Below, one piece after another: positions 1 to 13,650 of a stretch of DNA of 64,000 nucleotides; position 1 is the first letter of the stretch, and the number at the start of each line of letters is the position of its first letter. The stretch is from Isochrysis galbana (lineage: Eukaryota > Haptophyta > Isochrysidales > Isochrysidaceae). A program made the position numbers and the translations under genes. The stretch covers positions 2,772,984 through 2,836,983 of the forward strand of contig CM030941.1 in NCBI GenBank assembly GCA_018136815.1, given 5' to 3'. A model generated the notes under the pieces. That model was not told the DNA's origin, did not search any database, and saw only the letters and a list, made by a program, of their open reading frames with translations.

Positions 1-909
1 ATGGTCTCGGTCGGTGGCCAGTTCGACCACATCTTCAAAATCCTCCTCATTGGCGATGCAGGTGTTGGGAAGTCGTCGATCCTGCTCCGCTTCACCGATG
101 ACGCCTTCGAGGAACACCTCGCCTCGACGATTGGGGTCGACTTCAAGGTGAAGACCGTGACGATGCGAGGAAAGACGCTCAAGCTCACCATTTGGGATAC
201 CGCCGGCCAGGAGCGCTTTCGCACCCTTACCTCCTCCTACTACCGAGGCTGCCACGGAATCATCCTTGTCTTTGACGTCAACGACCGCGCATCCTTCGAG
301 CATCTCAGGAATTGGCTCGATGAGTTTGAGCTGTATGCTACGACAGCTCATGCTGCCAAGCTGCTGGTGATTACGAATCAGCCCAGCCAACGCATCCCTC
401 TCTGCCCGTGACGCCCTTTGCAGTCCTTGCAAGTACAGCAGGGTGCTGGCGACCTTGCAAGTACAGCAAGGTGCAAGTACAGCAAGGTGCCGACATGTCT
501 GGGCGCCGCGACTGAGCGATGCACCATCCCGCCGTAGGTGGGCAACAAGATCGACTTAGAGGCGCGCGAGGTGACACAGGAGGAGGCGCAGGCATTCGCG
601 CGGCAGCAGGCGAGTTTGGCGCGCGTTCTGTGCAAGCGACTTTGTGCTATGACGAGTAGCCCTTTGGCACGGAATAACACAATGCTCGCGATGCTCAGCC
701 GCCCATGCTATTGATCCGTCCCCTGCGTCTAGGCTATGGTGTATATCGAGACGAGCGCCAAGTCTCGCATGGGAATCATCCAGTCTTTTGACGAGATCGT
801 TATGAAGATTCTCGATACTCCTGAGCTCCTCGCTGAGGCGGGTGGTCGGGCAACCGCACTGCCCCAAACCATCGAGCCCGATGACAGCGGCGCATGCGGC
901 ATGTGCTGA
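1..909 (+). CDS. RAB18: Rab18-like small GTPase, three exons
   Basis: A Rab-family GTPase that would act in vesicle or ER/lipid-droplet traffic. I read exons 1-366, 538-609 and 733-909, giving 204 residues. All G motifs are visible: GDAGVGKS (P-loop), STIGVDF (switch I), WDTAGQERF (switch II), GNKID and ETSAK. The C-terminus is CGMC, a cysteine motif suited to prenylation. Spacing and residues fit Rab18, for example [15 protein letters not shown] against the human FARKHSMLFIEASAK. Intron 1 (367-537) is GT-AG and holds a short tandem repeat of GCAAGTACAGCAAGGT at about 428-489. Intron 2 (610-732) starts with GC and ends with AG; the exact homologue spacing supports that donor. The ATG is the first base of the window, so an upstream start cannot be excluded. 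The fold is certain, the Rab18 assignment likely. Confidence 0.9.
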
Positions 910-3900
910 TCGCACCAGTTGCCGACTGGGCCTGTAGCTGCACGCCACCCCTGTAAAGACGAAGGCACCCAGTATCCGCATACATAGTGGTCCTATGCAT
1001 AGAGGCCCTTTAAAACAGAGGTGCCAAACACGTTGCTATCCTGGGGCCATGCCACATGCATAGGCAGTGAGGATGAAGCGACACATTGCTGCCCGGTAAC
1101 TTCACGAGCGTGTCGTGGTGTTGTGGACAACGAGCTGCTCAGGAACCAAGTTGCTATGCTGTAGCAGGCGGGCCAGGAATTGTGAACGCGACAACATAAG
1201 CCCTTCGGTCTTTGCAAGGGTTCTTGCCCGTTCACATCCAACTTGCGCACTCTGTTGGCCATATGCAACCATTTCTAGTGCATCATTATGCATCATCTAT
1301 GCGCGAGACCAGGGACGTGTGGCGCATAATGCTGACAGGGCCCTTCTGTGCTATGCTCCGCTGTTGTGGTGTGGTGGTTAGTCTAAGGACATTGAAACCT
1401 CAACTAAGAACTACGAATTAAGTTTGATAGAGCTAAATAACTAAGGGCCCTTCTCGCCTCGCTCGTGGCCTAGGAACTCCACCGTGTAGCCACGCCTTAT
1501 CTCCCTCACCCCCCCCCCCCCCCCCCAACCTGCCTTGCGGCTCATCCCCATCCCCTTGCCATGTGCATGTGCTCTACCTAGCAGTGTTCAACCTACATAC
1601 AACCTACTCTTAGAGTAGGGGTCATGGGGGTTTGCCTCGCGCCCCTCCCCTCAGGCACTAACGCCCCTTCTCTGTCACACATCCTCACGCCATACCCTTT
1701 GGCATGTGCTGAGCAGCCAACTCACTCAACCAAACACTCCCAGACGGCACACCGCGACGCGCAACCCCTCCCCCTCGCCCAGTCGCCCAGCCCCATTCCA
1801 ATAGCGTACTGACCCCACCACCCCACCATCTCTGAGACACTGAGACAGAGACAGTCAGACGACTCGGACGGCTCCCGAGGCCGGCGGGGCGAGCGAGGGG
1901 GAGGCAGGGGGCTCAGGGGCGCAGCCCCAGCCTCCACTGCCACTGCCCCCATGAGCCGCCCAGCCGGTCAGCTGCAGCTGGTCCCAGGTCCCCCCGGAGG
2001 AGGAGGAGGGAGGAGGGGCAGCCTACGCGCATGGCTATCACAGAGTGCCGTCATCTGCCAACACAATCCATTGGTCCTTACCGATAGAATCGTCTTTACC
2101 GATAACTTTGTCTGCCAGATTCCTTTTCATCAAGTCATCAGCCTCTTTCATCATGTGCACCACCTTCTGGACTCTTCTCTACATTATCATCTGCAGTTGA
2201 TGCACATCGAGTTCTTAGGGTTCCCGAGTCATTTGCACATCGACTTCTAGACCTCGCCTTCATCTTGGGGATCTCAGCTCACTCTAGATCGACTTAGTGC
2301 ACCTAAGGAATCTCACCTTCATCAACACTCACGACGCTTCATCGGCTCATACTAAGGCAATACTCGCCGATTCCCTAAATCCTTGATTCCTTCTTTGTTC
2401 CCTCGCACGCCTTCCTGTTTGTCTCAGAGTATTATCCAAAGAACCGTGGTGGGGTATATGTAAGGGTATGTGCGTAGGGGTTTGTTGTAGAATCACCGTG
2501 CCCCAGGGGTATCTTGGTGAGGTCCCCAGTGCCCCCAGGTGTCCCAGGTTCTGACCCCCCACCCCTGTAGCACTGTCTCTCTCACTGTCTGTCATGACCT
2601 TACTGCTTTTTGTTGCCGCCCTGGCTGCTCCCTGGCAGCCAGTGCGATATGGAGCTCCCACCCAGGTGTGTGCCACTGCCATGCCCCTGCCCATGCCTGC
2701 CTGCCTGTCCCTGCCTGACTCGCACTCGCTCGTCGCACTCGATGAGCCTCAAACTGCAGCATGCGCACCTCGCCGCGAGCGAGCGTCATCCCATTGCACC
2801 AAGGGGGAGACCTTGGGAGCAGTGGGGTGGGCCCTCTGCCTCCCCTGTCCCTCCTGCCTACTTCAGGATGAGCCCTCTGAAAAAACCTGCGATGAAATCG
2901 TGTCCAAGAACGCCGGTGACGGCGTTCTTTCACCAAAATGCCCAAGCGCATCGTCTTCTCGTCCCACTCTCCCTTTCTTGCATCTCCACCCCAAGGCCCT
3001 TTGGCATGGAGGAGGTGCTTCCTCTCCCTCTATTCTTTCCCTCATGCCCCAGGTCTCTAGCTTTGGTGAAAATCTCTCACTCATCATAAACACGCCAGAG
3101 GAATATCTCGGCCTTTTGGACCGCTCTCATACGCGCACTCGCACGCAACTCGCACTCTCACCTCAGCCACCACCCCTCACTCTCCCCCCTCTGGGATGGG
3201 GTGGACTTCTCTTCTCTGATACATGGTTGCAGGCCCTCCTTGACCAGTTGTCATTCTATGGAGCCCTCCATGCTGTCCCGCCTGGACCTCTACACCCATC
3301 ACGTGCTGCTCGTCGCGCCGCCACTCGGCGCCGCCGCCACTCACGTGCTATCTTCCCCTCCATCTCCTATGTTGGAGCCTTCATGGCCCCGTTTCATCCC
3401 CCTCTCTTCCCGCGTCTTCTCCCTTTCCCGGTGTTTACTTTTCCCGTGAGTGTCTTCTTCCTTGTTCTTCGTCCCGCGATCAGCGCCACCGCTCGACCGC
3501 TCTCGTGTCCCTCTCGCCTGCCTGTGTCCTCTGCTCCCGTCTCGCTCGTCCTCATGCCGCCCGAGACCGAACCCTCGGTCTCGCCCTCGTCCCTCGTCCG
3601 CGCGTGCCTGCCCCGTCCGTGTCATCCCATCCCCTGTGCCTTCTTCTGTTCGTACTTCACATGTTACTACCACACACAGCCCCTCCACATCAGCACACAC
3701 AGCAGCCACAGCCTCCCATCACCTAGCACAACCACAGTAGTAGTTGAAAAGCCCCTGTTCCCTCCCTGTTTTACCGCCCTATTTCGACGGAACGCGACCT
3801 AAAATACAAAATACAGATGATTGCAATTGCAACATTGGTAAATTGTAAATTTAAATGGTAGAGTTAGGGTTAGGGTTAGGGTTAGAAACGGGAATGGCTC

Positions 3901-4092
3901 AACTTGAGGTTCTATGAAACGCCAGACTGACTTTTGGAGGTCGCGTGCCGCCGACAGCTCCAGTATCTATCAGGCACCATATTCGACGGATCGCGACATC
4001 GCGACCTTATCTATTGGGTATTCACAATCACTTCTAACAAATACCGTGAGGGGGGTTCCTCGCCGTCCGCTGGGCCGCCGCCGATCGCGCCG
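910..4092. other. Intergenic region with low-complexity DNA
   Basis: I found no convincing gene. The stretch holds an 18-base C run at 1509-1526, C-rich text at 2600-3750 in which long open frames are compositional, and part of a GC-rich dispersed motif near 1905-1945 that recurs inverted at about 28905-28945. A short hairpin-forming piece near 1450-1500 (CGTGGC ... GCCACG) resembles one inside the small transposon at 23460-23841. A repeat starting near 3893 resembles text at 44936-45110. Confidence 0.5.
3864..3885 (+). repeat. Interstitial telomere-like TTAGGG repeat
   Basis: Three full TTAGGG units followed by TTAG stand in AT-richer DNA next to a dispersed repeat. This is the unit used by many eukaryotic telomeres. 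The stretch is short and lies inside the contig, so it is an interstitial trace or a chance run, not a chromosome end. Confidence 0.6.
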
Positions 4093-4330
4093 CTGCCCCC
4101 CCCCCCCCCCCCCCCCCCCGCCTTCCCCGCCTTCCCCCCTTCCCCCCCCGGCGACGGCCCTGGCTCGCTCTCTCTCTCTCTCTGCGCGCCGCGCGGACCA
4201 GCCTCCCCCTTCCGCTCTCCTCTCTCTCTCCCCCCCCCCCCCCTCTCCCCCACTCACCCCTTCTGCGTGCGCGCTCTCGTTTTGCCTCTTCCGGGGTCGC
4301 TCTTCGCCTCGCTGCTTCCTCCGCCTCTCC
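4093..4330 (+). promoter_or_regulatory. C- and CT-rich tract upstream of PRPF8
   Basis: Runs of C (about 4098-4119 and 4228-4241) alternate with CT repeats and end a few bases before the PRPF8 start codon at 4338. The same arrangement, pyrimidines on the coding strand just upstream of the ATG, is seen at the purine gene, the fibrillin gene and the secreted-protein gene. A role as promoter or 5' UTR element is inference. Confidence 0.35.
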
Positions 4331-4337
4331 TCCAGCC

Positions 4338-7300
4338 ATGCAGCACGGACAGCCGCCAGGCGGATGGGGCTATGCTCCGCCGGGCAGCCAGTATCCGCAG
4401 GGCACAGGGCCTCCTCCAGGGATGCCCCCACCCGGCATGGGCGCGCCGGGGATGATGGGCGGGATACCAGGCATGCTGCCACCCGGCATGATGCCGCCAC
4501 CTGGCATGCCGCCGCCAGGGATGCCGCCCTCTGGAATGCCACCAGGCATGCCGCCGCCAGGCATGCCGCCACCAGGGATGCTACCTCCGGGAATGCCGCC
4601 GCCCGGCATGCTGCCTCCGGGAATGCCGCCGCCCAGCATGCCACCGCCTGGCATGCCGCCGCCCGGCATGCCACCGCCCGGCATGCCGCCGCCCAGCATG
4701 CCGCCGCAGCACACCACCGAGGTGGAGATGGTGGATGATGGGAACGATGTGTCAGCTGAGATGCAGGAGCGCGCGCGCAAGTGGAAGCAGCTCAACGCAC
4801 GCCGCTACGGCGAGCGCCGCAAGCATGGGCACGTTAATGCTCCCAAAGAGGACATGCCGCCTGAGCACGTTCGCAAGATTGTGAAGGACCACGGTGACAT
4901 GACCAACAAAAAGTTTCGTCATGACAAACGCGTCTATTTGGGCGCGCTCAAGTACGTTCCGCATGCCGTACTCAAGCTTCTCGAAAACATGCCGATGCCG
5001 TGGGAGCAGATCCGCACCGTGCCAGTGTTGTACCACATCACAGGTGCCATCACGTTCGTGAACGACATCCCGACGGTGATTGAGCCAGTTTACATCGCTC
5101 AGTGGGGTACTATGTGGATCATGATGCGCCGTGAAAAGCGCGATCGCCGCCATTTCAAGCGGATGCGCTTCCCGCCATTCGACGACGAGGAGCCGCCGCT
5201 CGACTATGGCGACAACATCCTGGATGTCGAGCCCCTAGAAGCCATCCAGATGGAGCTTGATGAGGACGAGGATGGAGCTGTGATCGAGTGGCTGTACGAC
5301 GGGGCGAAGCCTCTTCAGTATGATCAGCGGTACGTGAATGGGACCTCGTACCGGAGATGGACGCTGCCACTTCCCATCATGGCCAACCTGCACCGCCTCT
5401 CGTCGCAGCTCCTATCCGACCTTTGCGACAAGAATTATTTCTACTTGTTCGACATCAACTCTTTCATCACTGCAAAGTCGCTCAACATGGCCATCCCAGG
5501 CGGGCCAAAGTTTGAGCCGCTCCATCGCGACCTGGAAATGGACGACGACGATTGGAACGAATTCAATGATATCAACAAGATCATCATCAGGCAGCCGATC
5601 CGCACCGAGTACAAGCTTGCCTTTCCCTTCCTCTACAACTCGCGTCCTCGCTCAGTACGCACACCGGTCTACCATCACGCCACCTGCTGTTACATCAAGA
5701 CGGAGGACCCAGATCTGCCGGCATTCTACTTCGACCCTGTCATCAACCCCATCTCAGCCCACGCCGCCGGCGGCAAGATTGCCGCGGTGCCTATGCATGA
5801 TGATGATTTTGGTGACGACGATGACTTCAAGCTGCCGGGCGACGTGGAGCCACTCTTGAATGGCAAGCAGCTGTACAACGAGCACACTGCAGCTGCCATC
5901 GCGCTCCTTTGGGCACCGCGCCCCTTTAACATGCGATCGGGGCATACGCGCCGGTGCATCGACGTACCCCTCGTCAATGGCTGGTTCCTCGAGCACTGCC
6001 CCACATCGTACCCCGTCAAGGTGCGCGTCAGCTACCAGAAGCTACTCAAGTGCTTCGTCATCTCAGAGTTGCACAAGAAGGCGCCCAAAGGGCTCAAGAA
6101 GAAGTACCTCTTCAAGACACTGCGCGCCACCAAGTTTTTCCAAACCACACAGCTCGACTGGGTGGAGGCCGGCCTGCAGGTTTGCCGCCAGGGCTACAAC
6201 ATGCTCAATCTGCTGATTCACCGCAAAAATGTGAACTACCTCCATCTGGACTACAATTTCAACCTGAAGCCTGTCAAGACGCTCACCACCAAGGAACGCA
6301 AGAAGTCGCGCTTTGGTAACGCCTTCCACCTCTGCCGCGAGATCTTGCGACTGACGAAGCTGGTCGTCGACTCGCACGTGCAGTACCGCCTTGGCAATGT
6401 CGACGCCTATCAGCTCGCCGACGGCTTACAGTACATTTTTGCGCATGTCGGCCAGCTCACTGGCATGTACCGCTACAAGTACCGCTTGATGCGCCAGATC
6501 CGCATGTGCAAGGACTTGAAGCACCTGATCTACTACCGCTTCAACACGGGCCCCGTAGGCAAGGGGCCTGGCTGTGGCATCTGGGCGCCTGGCTGGCGCG
6601 TCTGGCTTTTCTTCTTGCGCGGCGTTGTGCCTCTCTTGGAGCGCTGGCTGGGTAACCTTCTTGCGCGCCAGTTCGAAGGCCGCTCTTCTAAAGGATTTGC
6701 GAAGACTGTCACCAAGCAGCGCGTGGAATCCCACTATGACCTTGAGCTGCGCGCGGCTGTCATGCACGACATTCTTGACATGATGCCCGAGGGCGTGAAG
6801 ACGAACAAGTCGCGCACCATTCTGCAACACCTCGCCGAGGCATGGCGCTGCTGGAAGGCAAACATTCCGTGGAAAGTGCCTGGCATGCCGGCTCCTATCG
6901 AAAACATGATCCTCAGATACGTCAAGTCCAAGGCGGACTGGTGGACCAACGTAGCGCACTACAATCGCGAACGCATTCGACGTGGGGCCACTGTCGACAA
7001 GACGGTCACCAAGAAGAATCTCGGGCGCCTCACGCGGCTGTGGCTCAAGGCGGAACAAGAGCGGCAGCACAACTATCTTAAGGATGGGCCGTACGTCTCA
7101 GCGGAGGAGGCCGTGGCGATCTACACGACGATGGTGCACTGGCTTGAGTCTCGCAAGTTCTCTCCCATCCCCTTCCCACCGCTTTCGTACAAGCACGACA
7201 CCAAGCTGCTAATTCTCGCCCTCGAGCGACTGAAGGAGTCGTATTCGGTTGCCTCGCGCCTGAACCAAACGCAGCGAGAGGAGCTAGGCCTCATCGAGCA

Positions 7301-10300
7301 GGCCTATGATAACCCGCACGAGGCGCTATCTCGCATCAAGCGCCACCTGCTCACGCAGCGCGCCTTCAAGGAGGTCACCATCGAATTCATGGACCTGTAC
7401 TCTCACCTCGTGCCCGTCTACGACGTCGAGCCTCTCGAGAAGATCACTGACGCGTACCTTGACCAATACTTGTGGTACGAATCGGATAAGCGCCACCTGT
7501 TGCCTAATTGGGTCAAGCCTGCGGATACCGAGCCGGCACCTCTGCTAGTGTACAAGTGGTGCCTCGGCATCAACAACCTTGCCGACATTTGGGACACATC
7601 CAAGGGCGAGTGCGTCGTGTGTGTCGAGACACAGTATACCAAGATGTATGAGAAGGTCGACCTAACGCTGCTGAATCGACTCCTCCGCCTTATCCTCGAC
7701 CACAACATTGCGGACTACATGACGTCCAAGAACAACGTGAACATCACGTTTAAGGACATGAATCACACCAACTCCTACGGCATCATCCGCGGCCTGCAGT
7801 TCGCCTCTTTCGTGATGCAGTTCTACGGGCTGATGCTTGACCTTCTAGTCCTCGGTCTTACGCGGGCCTCGGAGCTCGCCGGGCCACCTGCGGTGCCCAA
7901 CGACTTCTTGCAATATCGTGACACGGCGACCGAGGTTCGACACCCGATTCGCCTTTACTGCCGATATGTTGACCGGTTGCACATACTCTTACGTCTCACG
8001 GCGGAGGAATGCAAAGATCTGATCCAGCGCTACCTCACGGAGCACCCCGATCCGAACAATGAGAACATGGTCGGGTATAATAATCGGAAGTGCTGGCCTC
8101 GAGATTCACGTATGCGGCTGATGAAACATGACGTCAACCTAGGCCGCGCCGTCTTCTGGGACATGAAGAACCGCCTGCCGCGCTCAATCACCACCATCGA
8201 CTGGGAGGAATCTTTCGTGTCCGTCTACTCTAAGGACAACCCTAACATGCTCTTCAACATGTGCGGTTTCGAGGTTCGCATCCTGCCCAAGGTGCGGATG
8301 CTCAACGACGAGTTTGTCTCGCGCGATGGGGTGTGGTCACTTCAAAACGAGACAACGAAGGAACGCACAGCACAAGCATTCCTGCGCGTCGACAATCAGT
8401 CGATGCGATACTTTGAGAATCGCGTGCGCCAGGTCCTCATGTCGTCGGGCTCGACAACCTTCACCAAAATCGTTAACAAGTGGAATACCGCCCTCATCGG
8501 CTTGATGACATATTTCCGCGAGGCGACGGTACATACGCAAGAGTTGCTCGATCTGCTCGTGAAGTGCGAGAACAAGATCCAGACACGCATCAAGATAGGC
8601 CTCAATTCGAAGATGCCGTCACGCTTCCCGCCCGTAGTGTTCTACACACCAAAGGAGATCGGCGGCCTCGGCATGCTCTCGATGGGCCACGTGCTCATTC
8701 CCCAATCGGACCTGCGATTCTCGAAACAGACCGACGCAGGCATCACCCACTTCCGCTCAGGCATGTCGCACGAGGAGGACCAGCTCATCCCGAACCTATT
8801 CCGCTACATCCAGCCGTGGGAATCGGAGTTCGTGGACTCGCAACGCGTGTGGGCCGAGTATGCGCTCAAGCGTCAAGAAGCTAACGCTCAAAACCGACGG
8901 CTCACGCTCGAGGACCTCGAGGACTCGTGGGATCGTGGCATCCCGCGTATCAACACGCTCTTTCAAAAGGACCGCCATACACTAGCATACGACAAGGGCT
9001 GGCGTGTGCGCACGCTCTTCAAGGAGTACCAGATCATGCGGCAAAACCCCTTTTGGTGGACCCATCAGCGGCACGACGGCAAACTATGGAACCTCAACAA
9101 CTACCGCACCGACATGATCCAATCACTCGGAGGCGTCGAGGGCATTCTCGAACACACACTTTTTAAGGGCACTTACTTCCCTACATGGGAGGGTCTGTTC
9201 TGGGAGAAGGCCTCAGGGTTCGAGGAGTCAATGAAGTACAAGAAACTCACCAACGCTCAGCGCTCTGGCTTGAATCAGGTTCGCCCCCACCACGTCGCGC
9301 GTAGCCCCCCTGCGTCCTCTGGGTGGCATGATACCATGGCCCGCGCGAAGAGGCGCGCGCGCACGTGGAGAGGATGACCTTTGCTTTTACGGATGGCCCA
9401 GCCACACGACGAGCTCAACGCACCAAAACCTTATTCAAGTGGTTGATCCGCATGCGCCGTACCGCGCCTCTTGCCGTCGTCGCCCTCATCACCATGGGTA
9501 GTCTTGCGACACCAACTCCACCCCCACCAACCCACCTGTTGCAATCCCTTGCAGATCCCGAACCGGCGCTTCACGCTATGGTGGTCGCCGACTATCAATC
9601 GTGCCAACGTCTACGTCGGCTTCCAGGTGCAACTTGATCTCACCGGCATCTTCATGCATGGCAAGATTCCCACCCTGAAGATCTCGCTCATCCAGATCTT
9701 CCGCGCCCATCTTTGGCAAAAGATCCACGAGTCAATTGTGATGGACATGTGCCAGGTTTTCGATCAGGAGCTCGATGCTCTCGAGATCGAGACGGTGCAA
9801 AAGGAAACCATCCATCCGCGTAAGTCATACAAGATGAATTCCTCGTGCGCGGACATCCTCCTCTTTGCTGCCTACAAGTGGCAGGTCTCGAAGCCGGCGC
9901 TCCTCGCCGAGCCCAAGGACCAGTACGACGGCTCTACTGCCACTAAATACTGGCTCGACATCCAGCTCCGGTGGGGCGACTACGACTCGCACGATGTGGA
10001 GCGGTACACGCGCGCCAAGTTCTTAGACTACACTACCGACAACATGTCGATTTACCCTGCTCCTACCGGCCTCATGATCGGCATCGACCTTGCATATAAC
10101 CTACACTCGGCCTATGGCAACTTCATCCCGGGCATGAAGCCGCTTGTCACGCAGGCACTCGCCAAGATAATGAAATCGAACCCTGCGCTCTACGTGCTAC
10201 GCGAGCGCATCCGCAAGGGGTTACAGCTGTACTCGTCTGAGCCGACGGAACCATATCTCTCCTCTCAAAACTACGGCGAGCTCTTTTCGAACCAGATCAT

Positions 10301-11978
10301 ATGGTTCGTGGACGACACCAACGTTTATCGCGTCACCATCCACAAGACGTTCGAGGGCAACCTCACCACAAAGCCCATCAATGGCGCTATTTTCATCTTC
10401 AATCCGCGCACGGGCCAGCTATTCCTCAAAATTATCCACACGTCGGTGTGGGCCGGGCAAAAGCGCCTTGGCCAGCTCGCTAAGTGGAAAACCGCAGAGG
10501 AGGTCGCCGCCCTCATTCGATCGTTGCCTGTCGAAGAACAGCCCAAACAGATCATCGTAACCCGCAAAAATATGCTCGACCCGCTCGAGGTCCACCTCCT
10601 GGATTTCCCGAACATCATGATTAAGGGCTCCGAGCTCCAGCTACCTTTCCAATCGTGCCTCAAGGTGGAAAAGTTTGGCGACCTAATCCTCAAGGCCACC
10701 GAGCCGCAGATGGTGCTTTTCAACATTTACGATGACTGGCTGAAGACAATTTCGTCGTACACCGCTTTCTCGCGCCTGCTACTCATCTTGCGCGCAATGC
10801 ACGTAAACCCTGAGCGTTGCAAGGTGATCCTGCGGCCGGACAAGGACACGCTGACGGAGCCACACCACGTGTGGCCCACGCTGACGGACGAGGAGTGGAT
10901 ATCAGTTGAAGTCCAGCTGAAAGACCTTATCCTCTCTGATTACGGCAAGAAGCACAACGTGAATGTTGCATCCCTGACCCAGTCGGAGGTGCGCGATATC
11001 ATCTTAGGAATGGAGATCGCGCCGCCCTCGATGCAGCGACAGGAAATGGCGGAGATCGAGAAGAACGCGAAAGAAGCGGCACAGCTCAACGCCGTCACCA
11101 CGCGCACCACGAATGTGCACGGCGAGGAGCTCATCGTTACCACAACATCCGCGTACGAGCAGCAGACGTACGCGTCGAAGACGGATTGGCGCGTGCGCGC
11201 CATCTCGGCCTCCAACCTGCACCTAAGGACGTCGCACATCTACGTTTCGTCGGACGAGACGTCAGAATCCAGCTACACCTACATCCTTCCCAAGAACATC
11301 TTGAAAAAGTTCATCCAGATAGCGGACCTACGCACACAAATTTCAGGATATCTCTACGGTGTCTCACCGCCAGACAACCCTCAGGTGAAGGAGTTGCGCG
11401 GCATCGTCATGGTACCTCAGTGGGGATCCCACCAGACGGTGCATTTGCCGAGCGCACTACCGGAGCACGAGTACCTTCAGGGGATGGAACCACTTGGCTG
11501 GATCCACACACAGCCGAATGAGCTGCCGCAGCTGTCTCCCAACGATGTGACCACTCACGCTCGCATCATGTCGGAGAACAAGTCCTGGGATGGCGAACGC
11601 ACAATCGTCATCACGTGCTCTTTCACTCCGGGTTCTGTTTCGCTTTGTGCGTACAAGTTGACGCCTGCCGGCTACGAGTGGGGCCGACAGAATCGCGACG
11701 TGGGCGCGAACCCGCATGGCTACTTGCCCTCGCACTATGAAAAGGTGCAGATGCTCCTCTCAGACCACTTCCTTGGTTTCTTCATGGTCCCCGACAACGA
11801 CGTGTGGAATTACAACTTCATGGGCGTGCGCCACTCGGCTAACATGAGGTATGACCTCAAGCTCGCCAACCCTCGCGAATTCTACCACCAAATTCATCGG
11901 CCATCGCACTTCCTCAACTTCTCATCGCTTGACGAAGCCGCAGCTGAGGGCGTCGACCGCGATGACCACTTCGCATAG
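4338..11978 (+). CDS. PRPF8: Pre-mRNA-splicing factor Prp8, U5 snRNP core
   Basis: The central scaffold of the spliceosome, which holds U5, U6 and the splice sites in the catalytic core. Exons are 4338-9278 and 9555-11978, with a 276-nt GT-AG intron, giving 2454 residues against about 2335 in human. From about residue 135 the match to human PRPF8 is very close ([46 protein letters not shown]). The order is N-terminal PRO8NT, reverse-transcriptase-like core, endonuclease-like linker, RNase H-like domain, and C-terminal Jab1/MPN domain ([25 protein letters not shown]). The protein ends DRDDHFA, much like the human tail. The extra length is almost all at the N-terminus: residues 20-125 are a repeat of PPGM/PPPGM units in place of the short proline-rich human start. 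The intron splits the sequence after RSGLNQ. The assignment is certain. Confidence 0.98.
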
Positions 11979-12957
11979 CTGCGCGTCGCCCCAAGCTCAT
12001 GTCGAAAGCTGCTTGCGGGCTGTAGGGGAATCCCCGCTAGTTTTTTTAGTAATGGCTGTGTCCTGCCTCGACGAAATGGCGCCATCCACTTGCTGTCCCG
12101 CATGGCTCCGGGATGGTCGGCAAGCCGCCTGGCACGAGCGGCGTAGGCGCCCCAGGTCACCCTTGTACGATAGGTGAGGAGCAATAATGCGTGTGATGTG
12201 TGGTCCCATCGAGAGTTGCGTGTGGGGTGTGCATGCGGTGTAGGTGCGAAGGGCTCATACATTCTTTGCTTGCTCCAGCGTGCTCATTTTTTTGCTCTTT
12301 GTTTGAGATAATCCAATGCCATTTATTGGAATCAAAGCATCATTCCAATCGGGGAGTCGGGAGCGATACTAGAAGTGGGGGAGAGTGGGATGAAAAAAAA
12401 ACTCTTGTTGATGCTAGGAGGCCCACATTCTTTTATCGTGGGGCCGGGGGAGGATTTCCCCTCGTCTCTCTCTCCGCTCGAATCCGAATCCAAGGCAGAG
12501 CGATGGCGACCGACCCGCCTGACAGGTCGACCTTCGCCGCGCTTCATTCAGCGAGAGCACGGCGGTGGTCAGCCCCCCCTCGTCGCTGGTGTCTGGTGTT
12601 CGGAATGCATATGGTCCGGGTACACCGGTCGGCGGTGCCTCACCGGCGTTTCATGCCCCCGCACTCGCCCGAATACTGCTTCACCCGCCTGCGCAGCATG
12701 GCCGCCAGCCCCACCCCACACCACCTCCAGCCCCCACGGCCCGCGGCACCATTTCCGCAACCTTTATCTATACACACAAGCATGGTACGCATGGTCACAA
12801 GGGCCCTGTGTGTTTCCCGCGTTTTCTCTTGTCCCAGAGTTTCCGAGAGTCGTGCCCATGGCCGCACTCCCAGGGGCCCAGGGGCTCTAGGCGAGCTCTC
12901 TCGGCCGCCGTCGCCCCAAGCTCGTGTGAGCGGTGTCGCAAGGCCAAGGACCAGAGG
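11979..12957. other. Intergenic region, possible exon at its end
   Basis: Nothing is firmly assignable. The last 35 bases (about 12924-12957) encode CERCRKAKDQ, a cysteine pair with basic residues. This reads like the end of an exon and stops exactly at the inverted-repeat element that begins at 12958. The rest is mixed GC-rich DNA. Confidence 0.35.
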
Positions 12958-13468
12958 AACGAGCCTCAGCCGGAGATCATAAACCACATTTTATGATCAC
13001 GGAACGGGCGCAAAGTGCACAATGGCATCGACAATGTCAAGAAGTGGGAAACACCGTCCATTCGCTAATCTGGGTACTAGAAAGCACCAGCTGCAAGACT
13101 TCAATCAACTACAGCAAGCCCAGGCCGACACAACCACTGGCAACCACCTACAACCGACTTACTACCGCCGCCATGCTAGCTAGCTACGTTCTACGTTCCC
13201 GCTGCGCCGGAGCCGCCGCACACCACCACGAAAGCGAACGCGCTGGGGCACTAGGAGCGTGCGGAGCGCCGGCGCTTCTCCGATCCTTGCTCGCGGCTGC
13301 CTCTCACGCGCAGCCAGCCGAGCCGCACGCGTCCTCGCCCGCTTTGCCCGATCATTCTCGGCTTGCTCTCCCCGGCGTAGCGCGATTTCCACTTCCTGAG
13401 TGCGGATCATCGCACCGGAGTCGGAGCTATCCTCATCGCTACAATGGCACATAGCAGCAGGCCCACCG

Positions 13469-13650
13469 GAAGGCGCTGGGGGAAGGCGCTGGGGGAGGGC
13501 GCTGGGGGAGGGCGCTGGGGGAGGGCGCTGGGGGAGGGCGCTGGGGGAGGGCGCTGGGGGAAGGCGCTGGGGGAAGGCGCTGGGGGAAGGCGCTGGGGGA
13601 GGGCGCTGGGGGAAGGCGCTGGGGGAGGGCGCTGGGGGAAGGCGCTGGAG
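13469..13650 (+). repeat. 12-bp minisatellite, GGCGCTGGGGGA units
   Basis: About fifteen tandem copies of GGCGCTGGGGGA with A/G variation at the last bases. Because the unit is a multiple of three, all frames stay open across it, which makes long false reading frames on both strands. It lies inside the inverted-repeat element, upstream of the 13777 start. Confidence 0.9.

Noticed and set aside
2594-3802. 402-residue open frame on the plus strand
   Set aside because: Pro/Ser-rich, low-complexity translation with several overlapping frames equally open; composition explains it and no domain is visible.
3864-3885. Chromosome end
   Set aside because: Only three and a half TTAGGG units, with unique genes on both sides.
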